From: Leuctra nigra
Taxonomy: Eukaryota; Arthropoda; Insecta; Plecoptera; Leuctridae
DNA: 64,000 nucleotides
Assembly (NCBI GenBank): GCA_934045905.1
Contig: OW203768.1
Location: 25,821,060-25,885,059 of the forward strand
Direction: 5' to 3'
Shown here: in pieces, positions 1 to 10,723 of the stretch
Numbering within the stretch: position 1 is the stretch's first letter
How the letters are laid out: each line of letters begins with the position of its first letter
The notes under the pieces: model-generated
The model's input: the letters and a program-made list of their open reading frames with translations, nothing else
Told to the model about the DNA's origin: nothing
Databases searched by the model: none
Translations under genes and position numbers: made by a program

Positions 1-240
1 CTCAACACCACCGTAAATGCCTAATAAACTGAGGAGCAGACCAAACACTTTTACTGTAAGCAACAACATGGCATTTTCGGCCTACTGGATCTCAAAATTG
101 GGAAATCTCACATTGTTGCGAAATATCTTAATTTAGAGCTATGGCTCACCTGACACCATATACCAATTTTGGGAACAGTAGGTTGTTCCATTTGCGAGCT
201 AGAGGGCCGTGAAAACAGTGAAATTACACCGCTTTTATTA
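1..240 (-). repeat. Dispersed palindromic repeat family, copy A, outer arm
   Basis: This stretch is the reverse complement, with mismatches, of 42995-43205 (copy B) and 61345-61530 (copy C). Shared landmarks are the phrase 'cggccctctagctcgcaaa' (here reversed as 'tttgcgagctagagggccg'), the 'ttttggcctactggatc' region and the 'tactgtaagcaacaacat' region. It has no coding potential. It is one end of a multi-kilobase repeat whose parts recur in the window in both orientations. The class of the element is not recognised. Confidence 0.75.
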
Positions 241-1717
241 TTATTATAATAATTATTATTATACTAGAGGGTCCCGTCATGTCAAACATGACCAATGTGC
301 ACCAGTGAGGTATGCGTAAATATAAAACGACAGCAATATTTGTCAGCAGAGTATGCGTCGTTAATACACTTGACGTCGTTGATGACCCAATCTTAACAGA
401 ATACGTTAACAAATGAGGAACGAAGAAAAGCAATTTGATCATACCTATTATGGTGAAACAATTTCATATAAGTTTCCAAATTTACACCAGAGTATTCGTA
501 CTAAGTAAAAATAAGAAGAAAAACATTGTATTCGCCGTAAAAATATATTACCTATATATAATACGTTACGTTGATACCGTGACCTGATGCCCACGACCTT
601 TTCTTCATTTGTGATGCTATGCTATTACATGGTATCTACGGTTTCATTATATTATACGTTCCTCAGATGTAGGGCGGAAGTAAATTTGTTTGATTTTGCG
701 GTGCACAATTTTGGATTGTAATCAAGCTCTATCAAGTACCGTTTCACTGATGTTAACACATAACGTTATATTGAAGTATTCTCTTACAATAACTCATGTC
801 AATATTACAAATAATTGGTTGATGTCAGAAATACTGTTCTCTGAGCTCACTTTAAGAATATTGAAATGGACTTCAGCCCATCTACCTCTAATTAAGGTAT
901 AGATATTCAGTTGACAATGTAAAACTTAAACATTGGTGATTCAAACTTTATCAACAGCAACATGAATTCGTTGTCAATACATGACTCAATACAGACCACT
1001 CTACGAAATAAGAAACGACTGAAAATGATTAATCTAACAACATTATTTAAAAACTTCGTCGGTTAGTTGGTTTGAGGGTTACAGAGCCGTGTTGATTAAA
1101 TGTAGGAAGAAAATAATACATTTGATCGTTTGCAAATTGCATCTTGAGGCCAATGTTAAAAATCTATCGGCCTTGTTTGGTTTTCATGGCCCTCTAAAAT
1201 GCAGAGGAAATGAAAAATTTATGAAAATTACACTTTGACGTTTCTTGGAGTAAAGAAGTTTTCTATGTAATGTCTCTTTTGAACGGTTATTATGTGTTAT
1301 AGTAGATTTTTTACACACTCAAAGGGATAAGGATTACGTTTTAGGTAAGCTATGATTATTTCTTTACTTTGTGAAGGCAAAAGACGTATTTTTAGACACG
1401 ATTGGCAATGAAAGGCCACCATTTTAAATACAAAATAATGCCGTTTTCAATGTAATGTAAAGATTTGGACAGTTATTCTGTGTTAAAATACATTTCTTAT
1501 AAACACAAAGGGATAAGGATTGCCATTTAGGTAAGTTTCAGTTATTTATTTATGCACAAAGAGCAGTAGATGTATTTTGGACATGATTTGGGCAATGTAA
1601 CGTCGACCATTTTAATTTTAAATACAACATAGAGAGTGTGCGCGCGAAATTGAGAGGATGCGCGCGCAGGCGTTCCTGACACACAGATAGACAGACAGAA
1701 CTGGGTAACTATAAGTA
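241..1717. other. Non-coding interior of repeat copy A
   Basis: An AT-rich stretch with many stops in all frames and no protein motif that I recognise. A degenerate duplication occurs inside it: 'aaagggataaggatt' with a following 'ttaggtaagct/ttt' is seen near 1320 and again near 1507. A (TTA)n run sits at 228-262. It probably belongs to the same element as the flanking repeat pieces. Confidence 0.4.
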
Positions 1718-1722
1718 AGATG

Positions 1723-1773
<51 letters not shown>
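1718..1773. repeat. (ATT)n microsatellite
   Basis: About 17 uninterrupted ATT units. On the minus strand they create a poly-isoleucine open frame, which is an artefact of the repeat and not a gene. Confidence 0.95.
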
Positions 1774-1794
1774 ATGATATCAGGAAACGTCGCT

Positions 1795-2345
1795 ATCACC
1801 GCCACAGCCTAAACGGCTTAACCAATCGATCTGATATTTTAACCACATGTGCACTTTTGGCGCTGAGGTGCCTTTTTATAAAACCAACCGGAAGCCGCCA
1901 TTTTGAAACAGGAGGTGACGTTTTATCTCGAAAACGGCTAGACCGATCGGAATGAAACCAGCGCCAAATGATTCAGACGGTCATCTATATGGAATATCAA
2001 TAGTTAAAGTAGAGATGTACTATTACCGAAACCGGAAATGACGTCATGAAAATGAAGAACTAGATTTTAATCACCTCTTACTACAATAGCTACCTATTTA
2101 GTAGGCTTATAATGATACATAACATTTAAAGAAATAAATTCTAGGTGGCAGTAATTTCAATCGCCATTTTGAAAACCGGAAGTGATACCATATCTCGAAA
2201 ACGGATGAACTGATTGAAACGAAGCTTTCGCAATTCTTCATGGAATTTCACTTTAAGCTTATATTGAACACCAAACACAATTTTTCGTATTAAACAATTC
2301 GGAAATAGCGTATTTTTTTAAAGGAAGTAGACATTGTTGCTCCGA
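1795..2345 (-). repeat. Repeat family copy A, body with CRE/ETS/YY1-like motif blocks
   Basis: This is the reverse complement of 42356-42945 and related to 59440-60540. It contains blocks in which 'gccattttgaaa', 'ggaagtgac' and 'tgacgtca' words recur together with 'ctcgaaaacgg'. No open frame is credible. The same blocks occur several times per copy, so the body is itself built from roughly 200-260 bp sub-repeats. Confidence 0.75.
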
Positions 2346-2384
2346 TGTATGTTACAAGTTGTGTAAATAAACTAAAAAAATAAG

Positions 2385-2715
2385 TGATATCCCCATAAAA
2401 AACACTTCGTGTAAAAATACCAGCCAAGTCTCTTCAACTATAAAAAAAATAATAAGAAATCTAAAAATTCAGCACTGAAAAGTAGTGATATCAAAAAATG
2501 AGCCAAGTCAAAACTTAATTTTAAAAACCAAAATATACTTGGCGCATCGTTTTTAAGGGTATTATAGGTATATTGTACATTTGATTTTTGGCATATGCTT
2601 CTATACTATTTATAACTAGTCACGTCAATTATAAATCGCAACAATGTGAGATTAATATGAGAGTGTGCTCGCCGTACGACTTGTCTGGCGTGGAGCGGCC
2701 GCTCCATATTATTCA
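2385..2715 (+). repeat. Repeat family copy A, hairpin arm and terminus
   Basis: 2385-2565 matches one arm of the long hairpins at 41965-42355 and 59058-59415; the phrases 'cagccaagtctcttcaact' and 'gatatcaaaaaatgagcca' are shared. 2640-2712 matches the right termini of copies B and C and ends in the palindrome 'ggagcggccgctcc' (B and C have 'ggagcgaccgctcc'). Confidence 0.7.
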
Positions 2716-3989
2716 AGATAGTTTTTCTAAAAACTTACAAAACTAGCACTCTCGAATATCATAGAATATCATGAATATTGGTAAAAGTTCTCAATATTCT
2801 CACAACATTGTCAAAACTATGAAACATTATTAAACATTGCCAGGTGATGAGACGCATTGACAAGCAAAATTGGGATAGTGTTGTGATTAGTGTCAGTTAT
2901 GATGACCTACGATCTATATTACTAAAATATGGTCGTATGTCAAAGTGGTATTCAACAAGTCAACAACAACTAACAAATTTCTACTCCAAAATAATCGAAC
3001 AGTAAATTTTATATTCTTTAATAACATTTTTGTCCATTGATTAAAAAATGAATAAGATTTCTTGTGATATAATTACAAATGTTATAAAATCATCCCATCA
3101 GAAAATACACCTGACTTGTTGACAATTCTAAATTCTATTGGAATACTCAATTTCTTACTTTTGGTCTCTTGAGATTATTTTACAAATTACTTATCTCTAT
3201 CCTACTCGAAGCAAAGTGAGTTGATTCATAAACAAATACCATTCCTGAAAATGCAAGTCCGCATTACGTATGTCTGAAATCATCGTTTTCAACAGTTTTA
3301 TGTATAACATACGGAGTTTGAAACTCAAATCAACCGATCAGGTATTACAACTACAGTAATTTAATTTTTTAGTTTTAATTGAATAAGCATACTCTCGGTT
3401 TTAACACTTTCATGATACTGATCAAATAGGAGAGTTAATGTCCATGATGAGATCATATTACGATACTTGGAATTTAGCTAGAAGCAAAGAGTGGAAAGTG
3501 ATAAACAACGCACTATTCAGAAATGTCACGTCCGCAGAATGATTTAATGTGACAGGCTCTAGAGATTGTAAGCGATCCAAAATCCCCCCCTTCCACTCGT
3601 TGTTGGAAACTAAGATTTCAACTTCAATATAATCGAATTTTTGTGGCTATAATTTTCGGGTCAATATGTCCCCGATTGGTCTGATTTTTTTAATGCAGAT
3701 TCCCAAAAGATGTCTCTTTTGCTGTAAAGTGGCGGAATTTCGATATTCGCTCTGTGAGAGACGCAATAAATTATTAAAAAACATCGTTTTCCTAAATATT
3801 TTCTAAAATGTAAGGGATGTTTGTTAATTTGGGGATGAGCAAATAATAATAATTCAATTAAAACAAATCTTCCCGTAGATTCGTAAGTCTTTCAACATTA
3901 TTCTGGCGCAAAGATAATGAAATTATCTCCTATTTTGCGGGAGATTTCCGGGCTTAAATGGAATAAATGATCTAAGAATAACACATACA
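2716..3989. other. Unassigned AT-rich sequence
   Basis: I see no open frame above background and no recognised repeat. A short C-run lies near 3588. Confidence 0.4.
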
Positions 3990-4003
3990 TAAATAATGGC
4001 CAT

Positions 4004-5643
4004 TTTCACTTTGAAGGGGGTCTTAACCGCCTTATCAGCTGGGCCGATAAAAACGGGTTTAAATTTTCGCCAACAAAGACAACGTGTGTTGATTTTAATC
4101 GTCTCCGTGGCATTCAACCACCACCATCCCTGTCGATGGGTGGAATTAAAATCAACCCATCAGATACAGTCAAATTTCTTGGAATGACACTGGACGTTAA
4201 ATTAAATTGGAAAACGCACCTTCAAAATCTTAAGTTATCATGTATGAAAAACTGAACATTTTAAAAATTTTAACCAACACTGCATGGGGCGCTGATAGAG
4301 TAGTGATGTTGCGGCTATACAGAGCATTTATTAGGTCACGTATTGATTACGGGTGTGCTATTTATTCCTCTGCAAGAGAATCGTACTTAAAATGTATTAA
4401 TACTGTACACAATTTGGGCATAAGGCTGTCAACGGGTGCATTCAGGACGAGTCCAGTCATAAGCTTATACAGCGAGGCTGGTGAACCCAGTCTGGACATG
4501 CGACGCTCGTATCTGATTGCCAGTCTTATATCTAAATTACACAGCACACCCGAGAAACCTGCCTATGGGACGGTCTTTAGGCCGCCCTATAGCGCAATAT
4601 ATGAAACTAGAAACAGAGCCACGAGACCGCTAGGCATTAGAGCCCGAGAACTCCTTCAGAGACTCGATATTGTCATCCCCGATATTTTAAATGTAGGATC
4701 CTCGGACACGGCCCCTTGGACAATACCAAAACCAACCTGTATCACATTTTTAAAGCAATTTCCAAAAGCCACTACCACCACGACCATCTACCAGCAGAAT
4801 TTTAAAAAGCTCTGTGAATCCTATAAAGATTTCTCTTTTATATTTACAGACGGCTCTAAAATAAATGACGACGTTGGATGCGCTTTCACTATGGGGACGA
4901 CTGGTGTCTGTTTTAAACTTACCTCACATGCTAGTGTTTTTACTTCCGTACTTTATGCAATTCTTAAAGCCCTTAATTTTATCGAACGTGACTCTAGACA
5001 TAAATTTTTAATTTGCTCTGACTCGCTCAGCTCGTTACAATGCTTGGAGAGATTTTATCCTATGGACAATCTTATCCAACGCATTCAGAATATTCTCGCA
5101 AGCCTTCATGCCAGAGGAACTACGGTGTCCTTCTGCTGGATCCCGGGACACTCTGGCATTGTTGGCAATGAAAAAGCGGACGAAGCTGCAAAAAGCGCAA
5201 CAAATAAAAGATATGTCGACATCAGGAAAATTCCAGCATCAGACATTAAAAACATGTTTAAATTTAAATTATTTAATAACTGGCAAATACTGTGGAACGA
5301 AACTTCAAATAATAAACTAAGATCAATTAAACCTACCGTTCGGGTCTGGCCCTCCTCTTCTCGCCGTTCGCGTAGGGAGGAGGTCGTGGCAGCCAGACTT
5401 CGAATTGGACATTGTAGACTAACCCACGGGTTCCTGATGAGACGAGAAGATCCACCTCAATGTGAAGTTTGTGATGTGCCTTTATCAGTAAAACATATTT
5501 TAACTGAATGTTCGAAATATAGAAATCAAAGGCAGCTGTTTGGTCTACCCGAGGATTTGTCTGAGATCCTCGAAGACGATCCGACCAGTATAAGTAGAGT
5601 TATCAATTTTCTGAAGGAGATTGATATATACTTACTTCTGTAG
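4004..5643 (+). pseudogene. LINE ORF2 C-terminal part: RT end plus RNase H, one frameshift
   Basis: From about 4004 to 4238 one frame encodes the end of an RT palm/thumb (motifs WADKNGFKFSPTKT and VKFLGMTLD). A one-base change in an A-run near 4245-4252 then shifts the frame, and the frame opened at 4240 continues for 467 codons. That frame contains the RT tail (WGADRVVMLRLYRAFI), an RNase H domain (FTDGSKINDDVGCAF, a CSDSLSSL block and an ADEAAKSA block) and a C-terminal Cys-His stretch (CEVC...HILTEC). The N-terminal endonuclease and most of the RT are absent, so it cannot move on its own. The stop is TAG at 5641. Confidence 0.9.
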
Positions 5644-5719
5644 TCATTTTTTCTAGTCACTTTTTACTTTAAATTTTTTCTCTTAACCATGTTTTTATCT
5701 GATTTTATATTTTATAATT

Positions 5720-6000
5720 TATGTTACTTTTTGTCCGTTCTGTACATTTGGTCTCTTTACAACCAAATGTTCCTTGCTCTAGTCATTATTTTATCTGTGT
5801 TTATATTTTAGAATTTATGTTTATTTTATATTCTTTGTACATTTGGTCTCTTTACAACCAAATGTTCCTAGCTCTAGTCATTATTTTATCTGTGTTTATA
5901 TTCTAGAATTTATGTTTATTTTATCTTCTTTGTACATTTGGTCTCTTTACAACCAAAGGTACCTTAATCTAGTCATTATTTTATCTAATCATTTGTATCG
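5720..6000 (+). repeat. ~94-bp tandem repeat in LINE 3' UTR
   Basis: The phrase 'gtacatttggtctctttac' followed by 'aaccaaatgttcc' or a close variant recurs at about 5742, 5837 and 5932, a spacing of about 95 bases. It lies between the ORF and the LINE tail, so it belongs to the element's 3' UTR. Confidence 0.85.
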
Positions 6001-6094
6001 TACTTAATTTACTGGTACTTACATACTGCAACACAAACTCTCTTTTATTTTACCTTGGCTAGACATATTTTCATGTGAATCCACATAATTGAAT

Positions 6095-6122
6095 GGCGCT
6101 GATAACCTCGCTGTTGAGCGCC
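6095..6122 (+). other. LINE 3'-terminal stem-loop
   Basis: GGCGCT and AGCGCC flank a loop containing 'cctcgctgttg'. Related versions occur at 29857-29888, 31260-31288, 36725-36753, 56040-56066 and 57494-57526, always next to an A/T-rich or short-unit tail. That is the position expected for a hairpin recognised by the LINE reverse transcriptase. Confidence 0.6.
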
Positions 6123-6152
6123 AATAAACAACACTAACTAACTAACTAACTG

Positions 6153-7345
6153 TTCAGCTACGTCATAACATTGTTAATGAGTCCAACATTCTTATCGCTG
6201 TCTTGAAGAGACAAGATCAGGTTATGATATCTGCCATGAACTTACATAGCTTAAGGCTGTTGTGAGACAATTGCTTGTACACTGTTCTGTTTGCCTAGCG
6301 TCATAGCACTGACCATGCCATTAGACAATGCTATTGAATAATGCAAGAGAGAGTGATGATGATTTGTGAACGGTGTTTGTCCGTTGTGCTCTCAACGTTA
6401 TACAATCTGGTTGCTTGAAGTCTGAATACCACAAGCAAAAGCACGCTCGTTCTTTACCTTGTGTGTCGGTAGCTTCGTCAGCAACATCCAGACTCATAAG
6501 CTCTTTCTAACAGAACGACATTTCAATTGCTTTTTTCAAGACTTTGTAGCGATAGTTTATAAAAACCGATGGGATATTCTGAAAGTTCGTAAAAGTCACT
6601 GCACGATGACAACTTAATCTCATTTTTTCAAGAAACTGACTCAGCGTTTTCCCCTGTATCATTCATTTGGTATCGTTTTTACTTGACATTTACTAACATT
6701 TATATTCATAACAATTCAGCAAGAAATCACATAAACAAGTTGCAGAATATACCTACTACCGACACATAACATCGCACGGGCAGCGTTCGTACTGAGACGC
6801 CAAGAAACAGAGAAAATCGATAAGGAATGTTTTAGCAAGCTTCAAATATCAATTAATAAAAGTCGCGGCGCCACCATCAATGGAAAATATAATTGTTATT
6901 TGATAAAAATATCAAAATATACTCAAATTGCACAGACACTTGTGATTTTGTTCTCGAAAAATTGTGTAAACTCCCTGAAGCTGTCCTGAAATCACCAGCC
7001 AGCCGCGCTACGCTGCGATTGTTAGTCGGCAGTCGGAGGCTCAACGTGTCGGACGTGTGCATGTTGCTGCGCGCTCTGTGTGCGCAATGCATTTAAATTG
7101 CACACGAGGCACTCGTACATAGCTAGAGCTCTCTACTCGTAGCTAATAATTAATAATGTTAAATTTAGACAATTATAATATCTTCCATTGTGTGATTGAC
7201 GTCAATATCAATTTTGGAACCCCCCGACGGCCGCTGCCTTCGCAACTATCAGTGATCACTGATCAGAAGGTCATGAAACAAACATCATTGATGGAATATT
7301 AATATGTTTATTGATACATTGATTATACTGATATATTTAATTCAT
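6153..7345. other. Unassigned sequence
   Basis: There are no supported genes. A locally GC-richer part (6960-7100) gives short open frames on both strands (67 and 71 codons), but neither has recognisable motifs and they overlap each other exactly, so I do not call them. Confidence 0.35.
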
Positions 7346-7536
7346 CCGCCGACGGTTGCCACCTTAGCGCGGTAGTAGGGTTTGTGTTGTCCAATGATCC
7401 ACTGCGGCTACGCCGGCGAGCTGTAAGGATTACCCATACCGACAGACCAGTGATAGGCCCAGACAAAGAACAGTCAGGGTCGACGTACACTTGCCCTCCA
7501 TGAATTCGCGGTCCCACTCGCCCCCCCCCCCCCCCC
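7346..7536 (+). repeat. LINE 3'-fragment family (family R), truncated copy
   Basis: This aligns with 57115-57330. It shares 'ccaccttagcgcggtag', 'ggctacgccggcgagc', the 'cagaccagtgataggcc' region and 'gaattcgcggtccc', and then collapses into a run of 17-18 C. The 3' end seen in other copies is missing here. It is a non-coding LINE 3' UTR remnant. Confidence 0.75.
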
Positions 7537-8253
7537 TTCCCCCTCATGACACGAATGTCTATGGGAAGGAATGAATCGTTGCCTGATTGGTCAATTTTAG
7601 CGCGTTTTATTGACCGTATTTTAAAAATATTATGGCTGAGAACATTTTTAGATAGTTTCTCGATTCTTGTTTGGGTTACACATGCATGTATTTGCGTACA
7701 GACATTGACCCCAACCAGATCATTGATATGTGCAATGGAACATGTTGTTGCCCTTGTTTTCCAGTATGGAGGTATTGAGGTTTAGTTGAAATGAAATGGG
7801 TTTTACCGTTTTATCAACAACTTTATTTTAAGCCTGTTTAACATGTTTTACCTTTCTTTGCATACTATTGATGTTTTGGAATTTCCGTAATATTCCTAAA
7901 ATATGAAGTTTGTTACCAAGATTTAATTCTGCCAAAAATATATTGGCCAAAAATAATATGATATATTATTTATTATATATTTTTTAAATATACTATTGGT
8001 GACTCATGTTACAGTTTGAGCAACTTTCAATACACATTAAAGTATGTTTTTCAGACAGTATTGAGTTCTAATTTCTGAAAATTTGCAAAGATTTGTACCA
8101 GACCATGCTAGTAATTATCAACAATTGGTTACATTAAAACAAAAATTATTTGTCATGTAATCATGATTTTAATTGTCTTGACTCGTGTTACACGTTAATG
8201 TACACGATCTTTGAAAGTTGGAATTTGACTTGTAATTACTGTTTTGATAATAC
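7537..8253. other. AT-rich flank of the large LTR element
   Basis: No coding signal. The word 'tgactcatgttac' occurs here near 8002. The same or closely related words recur beyond the far end of the large element (near 29716 and 29744), so both flanks look like the same host locus interrupted by the element. Confidence 0.5.
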
Positions 8254-8404
8254 TGTAATGGAGTAAACCCATTACTCACTTGTTATGACCAAGACATACC
8301 CTCAGGCACTATAATCTGTCACATGCACAACACGCTGCCAATGATTCACAAGCAATTAGCCAATCAGCATAAGGTACAGGTATGACGTAGACCTGGGTGA
8401 CAGG

Positions 8405-8441
8405 TATAAAAGAGCTCATCTGTGATGAGAAGAGATCAGTT
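8405..8441 (+). promoter_or_regulatory. LTR promoter: TATA box and TCAGTT initiator
   Basis: TATAAAAG starts at 8405. TCAGTT, a perfect insect initiator (TCAGTY), lies at 8436-8441 with its A at 8438, 33 bases from the first T of the TATA box. The same pair is present in the downstream LTR at 29045 and 29078. Confidence 0.85.
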
Positions 8442-8445
8442 AGAG

Positions 8446-8516
8446 TAGAAGCTCTCCTCTGCGGGACTATTAGCGATCTCCTCTGCGGGACGAACAAAGC
8501 TCTCCTCTGCGGGACT
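8446..8516 (+). repeat. Triple repeat in the R region of the LTR
   Basis: The word 'ctcctctgcgggac' occurs three times, spaced about 23-31 bases, starting 10-15 bases after the predicted start site. It would therefore be at the 5' end of the genomic RNA. It is perfectly conserved in the other LTR. Confidence 0.8.
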
Positions 8517-8625
8517 TTAGCTTATGCTAGGAAAGTAAACCTGATCAGGTCCATTGAAATTGAATCACAAGTGTAATTAACTTTAAACTTGAAACTAACT
8601 TCCAGCTCTGTGTATATCAAGGAAC

Positions 8626-8631
8626 AATAAA
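8626..8631 (+). terminator. Polyadenylation signal AATAAA in the LTR
   Basis: AATAAA lies about 190 bases downstream of the predicted start site, which defines an R region of roughly 200 bases. The matching signal in the downstream LTR (29266-29271) would end genomic, env and plus-strand accessory transcripts. Confidence 0.6.
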
Positions 8632-8884
8632 GACGAGGTATATTGGAAATCAAACTGTGAGTATTACATAGTAACAACCATTTATTATCCAAACTCCTGT
8701 TCTATACATTTAGTTCCCTGGCTAAGTAATTGAGATCGAGATATTATTATCTACCCACGCTTATGAACGAAGACGCCTTATCAAGAGTACTGATTTAATC
8801 AACATCGTAGATTAATCAATCAAGAGTAACGTAAATCTCCACCTAAGCTTTCTCACAGTTAAAGCTAGACAATAAACAACTGTG

Positions 8885-8894
8885 TGGTGGCAGC
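8885..8894 (+). other. Primer-binding site, tRNA-Leu type
   Basis: TGGTGGCAGC lies directly after the LTR. It is complementary to the 3' end of a tRNA whose acceptor ends GCTGCC-A-CCA, as in animal tRNA-Leu(AAG). The match is ten bases, starting with the obligatory TGG. The site is repeated at 29525-29534. Confidence 0.7.
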
Positions 8895-8905
8895 AAAACC
8901 TTTAA

Positions 8906-10723
8906 ACAACCCTCAACATCAACCCTCAGTACTCAGATCTAAACCCCTCTCGGCTACCCTCACAATACATTCCTAATGCTGAACATTTTTTTCATGATAA
9001 GCCCACTATTGAGGAAAAATGTAAAAATATACCACCACCTATTACAGCTGGAACAAATACAGCAGGCAGTACTAGGTCAGTTAATGACGCACTCCCCGGG
9101 CCCAGACCTACAAATCAGGGAACAGGAAACATTGCGCAGACAATTAACAACACACAAAATGCAATCACGCAAAATATCGGACAGGACGCGATCGCAACTA
9201 TTTTGAACACTATTCCAGTCACCTTAACAACTCAGGAACGGGAAGCTCTTTCAAAAACAAACATCGGCTCTAGCATGCATCTGGTCAAACATTTCTCAGG
9301 AGAAGAGGGTACTCTTTCTTTCGAAACATTTGTCAAAGCAATTCAGCAAGCTAGCATTCTCGGCAACTGGCCAATAATAGTCAAAATCAACGTTTTTAAA
9401 CAACGTCTGACAGGAGAAGCATTGAAATTTATGGAGTGCAACCCGGAGTTAGAATCAGCTACTTGGGAACAACTCGTCACCCGATTTTACAAATGGTTTC
9501 ACGTAAAGCCAGTAGTTCAATACGCGGAATTTGCAAATTGTCGTCAAAAACCAGGAGAGACTCTTAAAGCATTTGTACTCCGCTTGAAAAAAGTTGGCAT
9601 TTCGGTAATCCCAGACAAAAACGAGGACGGACTGAAACCTCACATTCAAAACATGATAAAGCATAATTTGCTCCCGCAATTTTTGAGCGGTATGAGAGAC
9701 AACGCGGCAAAACAACTGATCAGGTCCCACAAACCCAAAGATTTGGAGGCGGCATTGATAATTGCGGAGCAGATGGAAGGCGACGCCAAGCTAGACACCG
9801 CCCTCTTTAAACTCCCAGCAGGGGAATCAGAAATCACAGACCTGGATGAGGTCGACGCAATAAAAGTAAACGCCATCCTGAATCCTCAGTTCGCAGAACA
9901 AGAGTACATCGATCAAACAAGTCAAGGATTTAATCAGATAATCCCGGACCCGATGGTTCAAGCAATTCAATCCTTCCAAAATCAAAAACAAACCCGCGTC
10001 CAAAATCAAAATCAAGCCGCATTCAACCAAAGCCAAAACAACCAACTTGAGCACAATACAAATCCGTTCATGCAACCGCCTATCAATATCTACTCAAACC
10101 CTCCAAAATTCTTCTCTCACTACTCTGCTGACCAATCACAGCATTGCGATCAAAACAAAGATAATCACGTGTGTTGTTCATGCAAGTCTCAACCTCAACC
10201 GAAGGAAACGATTGAACCAAAAGTGAAATCGCGAGCTAATTCTAAAGATAGTAACCAAACGCCCAAGGCGTGCAGTTTCTGCCAAATACCAGGCCACGTG
10301 ATGAGTTCTTGTTACAAATACCTGGCATTGCAAAACAAGCAAGAGTCAAAACCAAGGGCAGAGAAAGTCGAGTACGCTCCTAACAACAACAAGCGCGGTA
10401 ACGTTAGCTGTAATTACTGTCACAAGGACAATCACGAGATTTCGCAATGCCGACGCAGAATTTACAATAACAACCGAAATTCAAGCTTCACGAACCAAGG
10501 TACAGGTAGCATGAATAACAACGCCGCGTACAGACCGAACAATTACAACAACTCCGCCAACAGGCCTAACAATAACTTCGGTTACAACGGAAGCAACGGT
10601 TACGGCAACAGATCAGGCAACAATTTTGCTAACAAGCCGATTAACTATTATAACAATAGACCGAGCAACAACGCGAACAACAATTCAAACAACCAAGGAA
10701 ATTTCTACGCACGCTCGACCTAG
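8906..10723 (+). CDS. gag: Gag polyprotein
   Basis: A single open frame runs from the TAA at 8903 to the TAG at 10721. The first in-frame ATG is only at 9275, yet the 120 or so codons upstream look like protein, so the start is either ATG 9275 (482 residues), a non-AUG codon or a spliced leader. A retrotransposon-gag-like helical capsid core (about 9290-9800) is followed by a Gln/Asn-rich linker. Two CCHC zinc knuckles follow: CSFCQIPGHVMSSC (about 10270-10312) and CNYCHKDNHEISQC (about 10408-10450). The last ~90 residues are extremely rich in Asn, Tyr and Gly. Gag would form the particle and bind genomic RNA. It overlaps pol in the -1 frame. Confidence 0.9.
   Translation, partial: TTLNINPQYSDLNPSRLPSQYIPNAEHFFHDKPTIEEKCKNIPPPITAGTNTAGSTRSVNDALPGPRPTNQGTGNIAQTINNTQNAITQNIGQDAIATILNTIPVTLTTQEREALSKTNIGSSMHLVKHFSGEEGTLSFETFVKAIQQASILGNWPIIVKINVFKQRLTGEALKFMECNPELESATWEQLVTRFYKWFHVKPVVQYAEFANCRQKPGETLKAFVLRLKKVGISVIPDKNEDGLKPHIQNMIKHNLLPQFLSGMRDNAAKQLIRSHKPKDLEAALIIAEQMEGDAKLDTALFKLPAGESEITDLDEVDAIKVNAILNPQFAEQEYIDQTSQGFNQIIPDPMVQAIQSFQNQKQTRVQNQNQAAFNQSQNNQLEHNTNPFMQPPINIYSNPPKFFSHYSADQSQHCDQNKDNHVCCSCKSQPQPKETIEPKVKSRANSKDSNQTPKACSFCQIPGHVMSSCYKYLALQNKQESKPRAEKVEYAPNNNKRGNVSCNYCHKDNHEISQCRRRIYNNNRNSSFTNQGTGSMNNNAAYRPNNYNNSANRPNNNFGYNGSNGYGNRSGNNFANKPINYYNNRPSNNANNNSNNQGNFYARST
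10699..10705 (+). promoter_or_regulatory. Candidate -1 frameshift site A AAT TTC
   Basis: In the gag frame the codons read GGA AAT TTC, giving the X XXY YYZ heptamer AAATTTC, 15 bases before the gag stop. Pol is in exactly the -1 frame and is open across this point. I have not shown a downstream pseudoknot. Confidence 0.6.

Larger units (their letters stand above)
3990..6152 (+). mobile_element. 5'-truncated non-LTR retrotransposon (LINE) with RNase H
   Basis: The insert starts abruptly inside the reverse-transcriptase thumb region and runs through an RNase H domain, a 3' UTR and a 3' tail made of ACTA units near 6130-6150. Loss of the 5' half is normal for target-primed reverse transcription. 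The 3' UTR holds about three copies of a ~94-bp tandem unit (5720-6000). Just before the tail is a short stem-loop (6095-6122). The RT plus C-terminal RNase H places it in the I/Jockey group; the precise clade is not certain. I could not identify a clear target-site duplication. Confidence 0.85.
8254..8884 (+). repeat. 5' LTR
   Basis: It starts TGTAATGG, exactly where the downstream copy becomes identical (28894). The right end is set by the primer-binding site at 8885. A TGT...ACA pair would end it at about 8876, so the true end lies between 8876 and 8884. It contains a TATA/Inr promoter, a triple repeat just downstream of the likely start site, and AATAAA at 8626-8631. Identity to the 3' LTR is all but two bases. 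Confidence 0.85.

Noticed and set aside
1542..1805. Minus-strand 87-codon frame with a poly-Ile run
   Set aside because: It is the translation of an (ATT)n microsatellite.
6877..7096. Overlapping 71- and 67-codon frames on opposite strands
   Set aside because: Mutually exclusive, without motifs or neighbours. They are explained by locally higher GC content.
8254..9031. A 778-bp LTR ending at 9031
   Set aside because: The duplicated block contains a good tRNA-Leu primer site at 8885 and an open gag-like frame after it, and there is no primer site after 9031. The LTR must end before 8885.
8976..9206. 76-codon plus-strand frame starting with ATG in the gag leader
   Set aside because: It overlaps the better-supported gag frame in another phase and has no motif.
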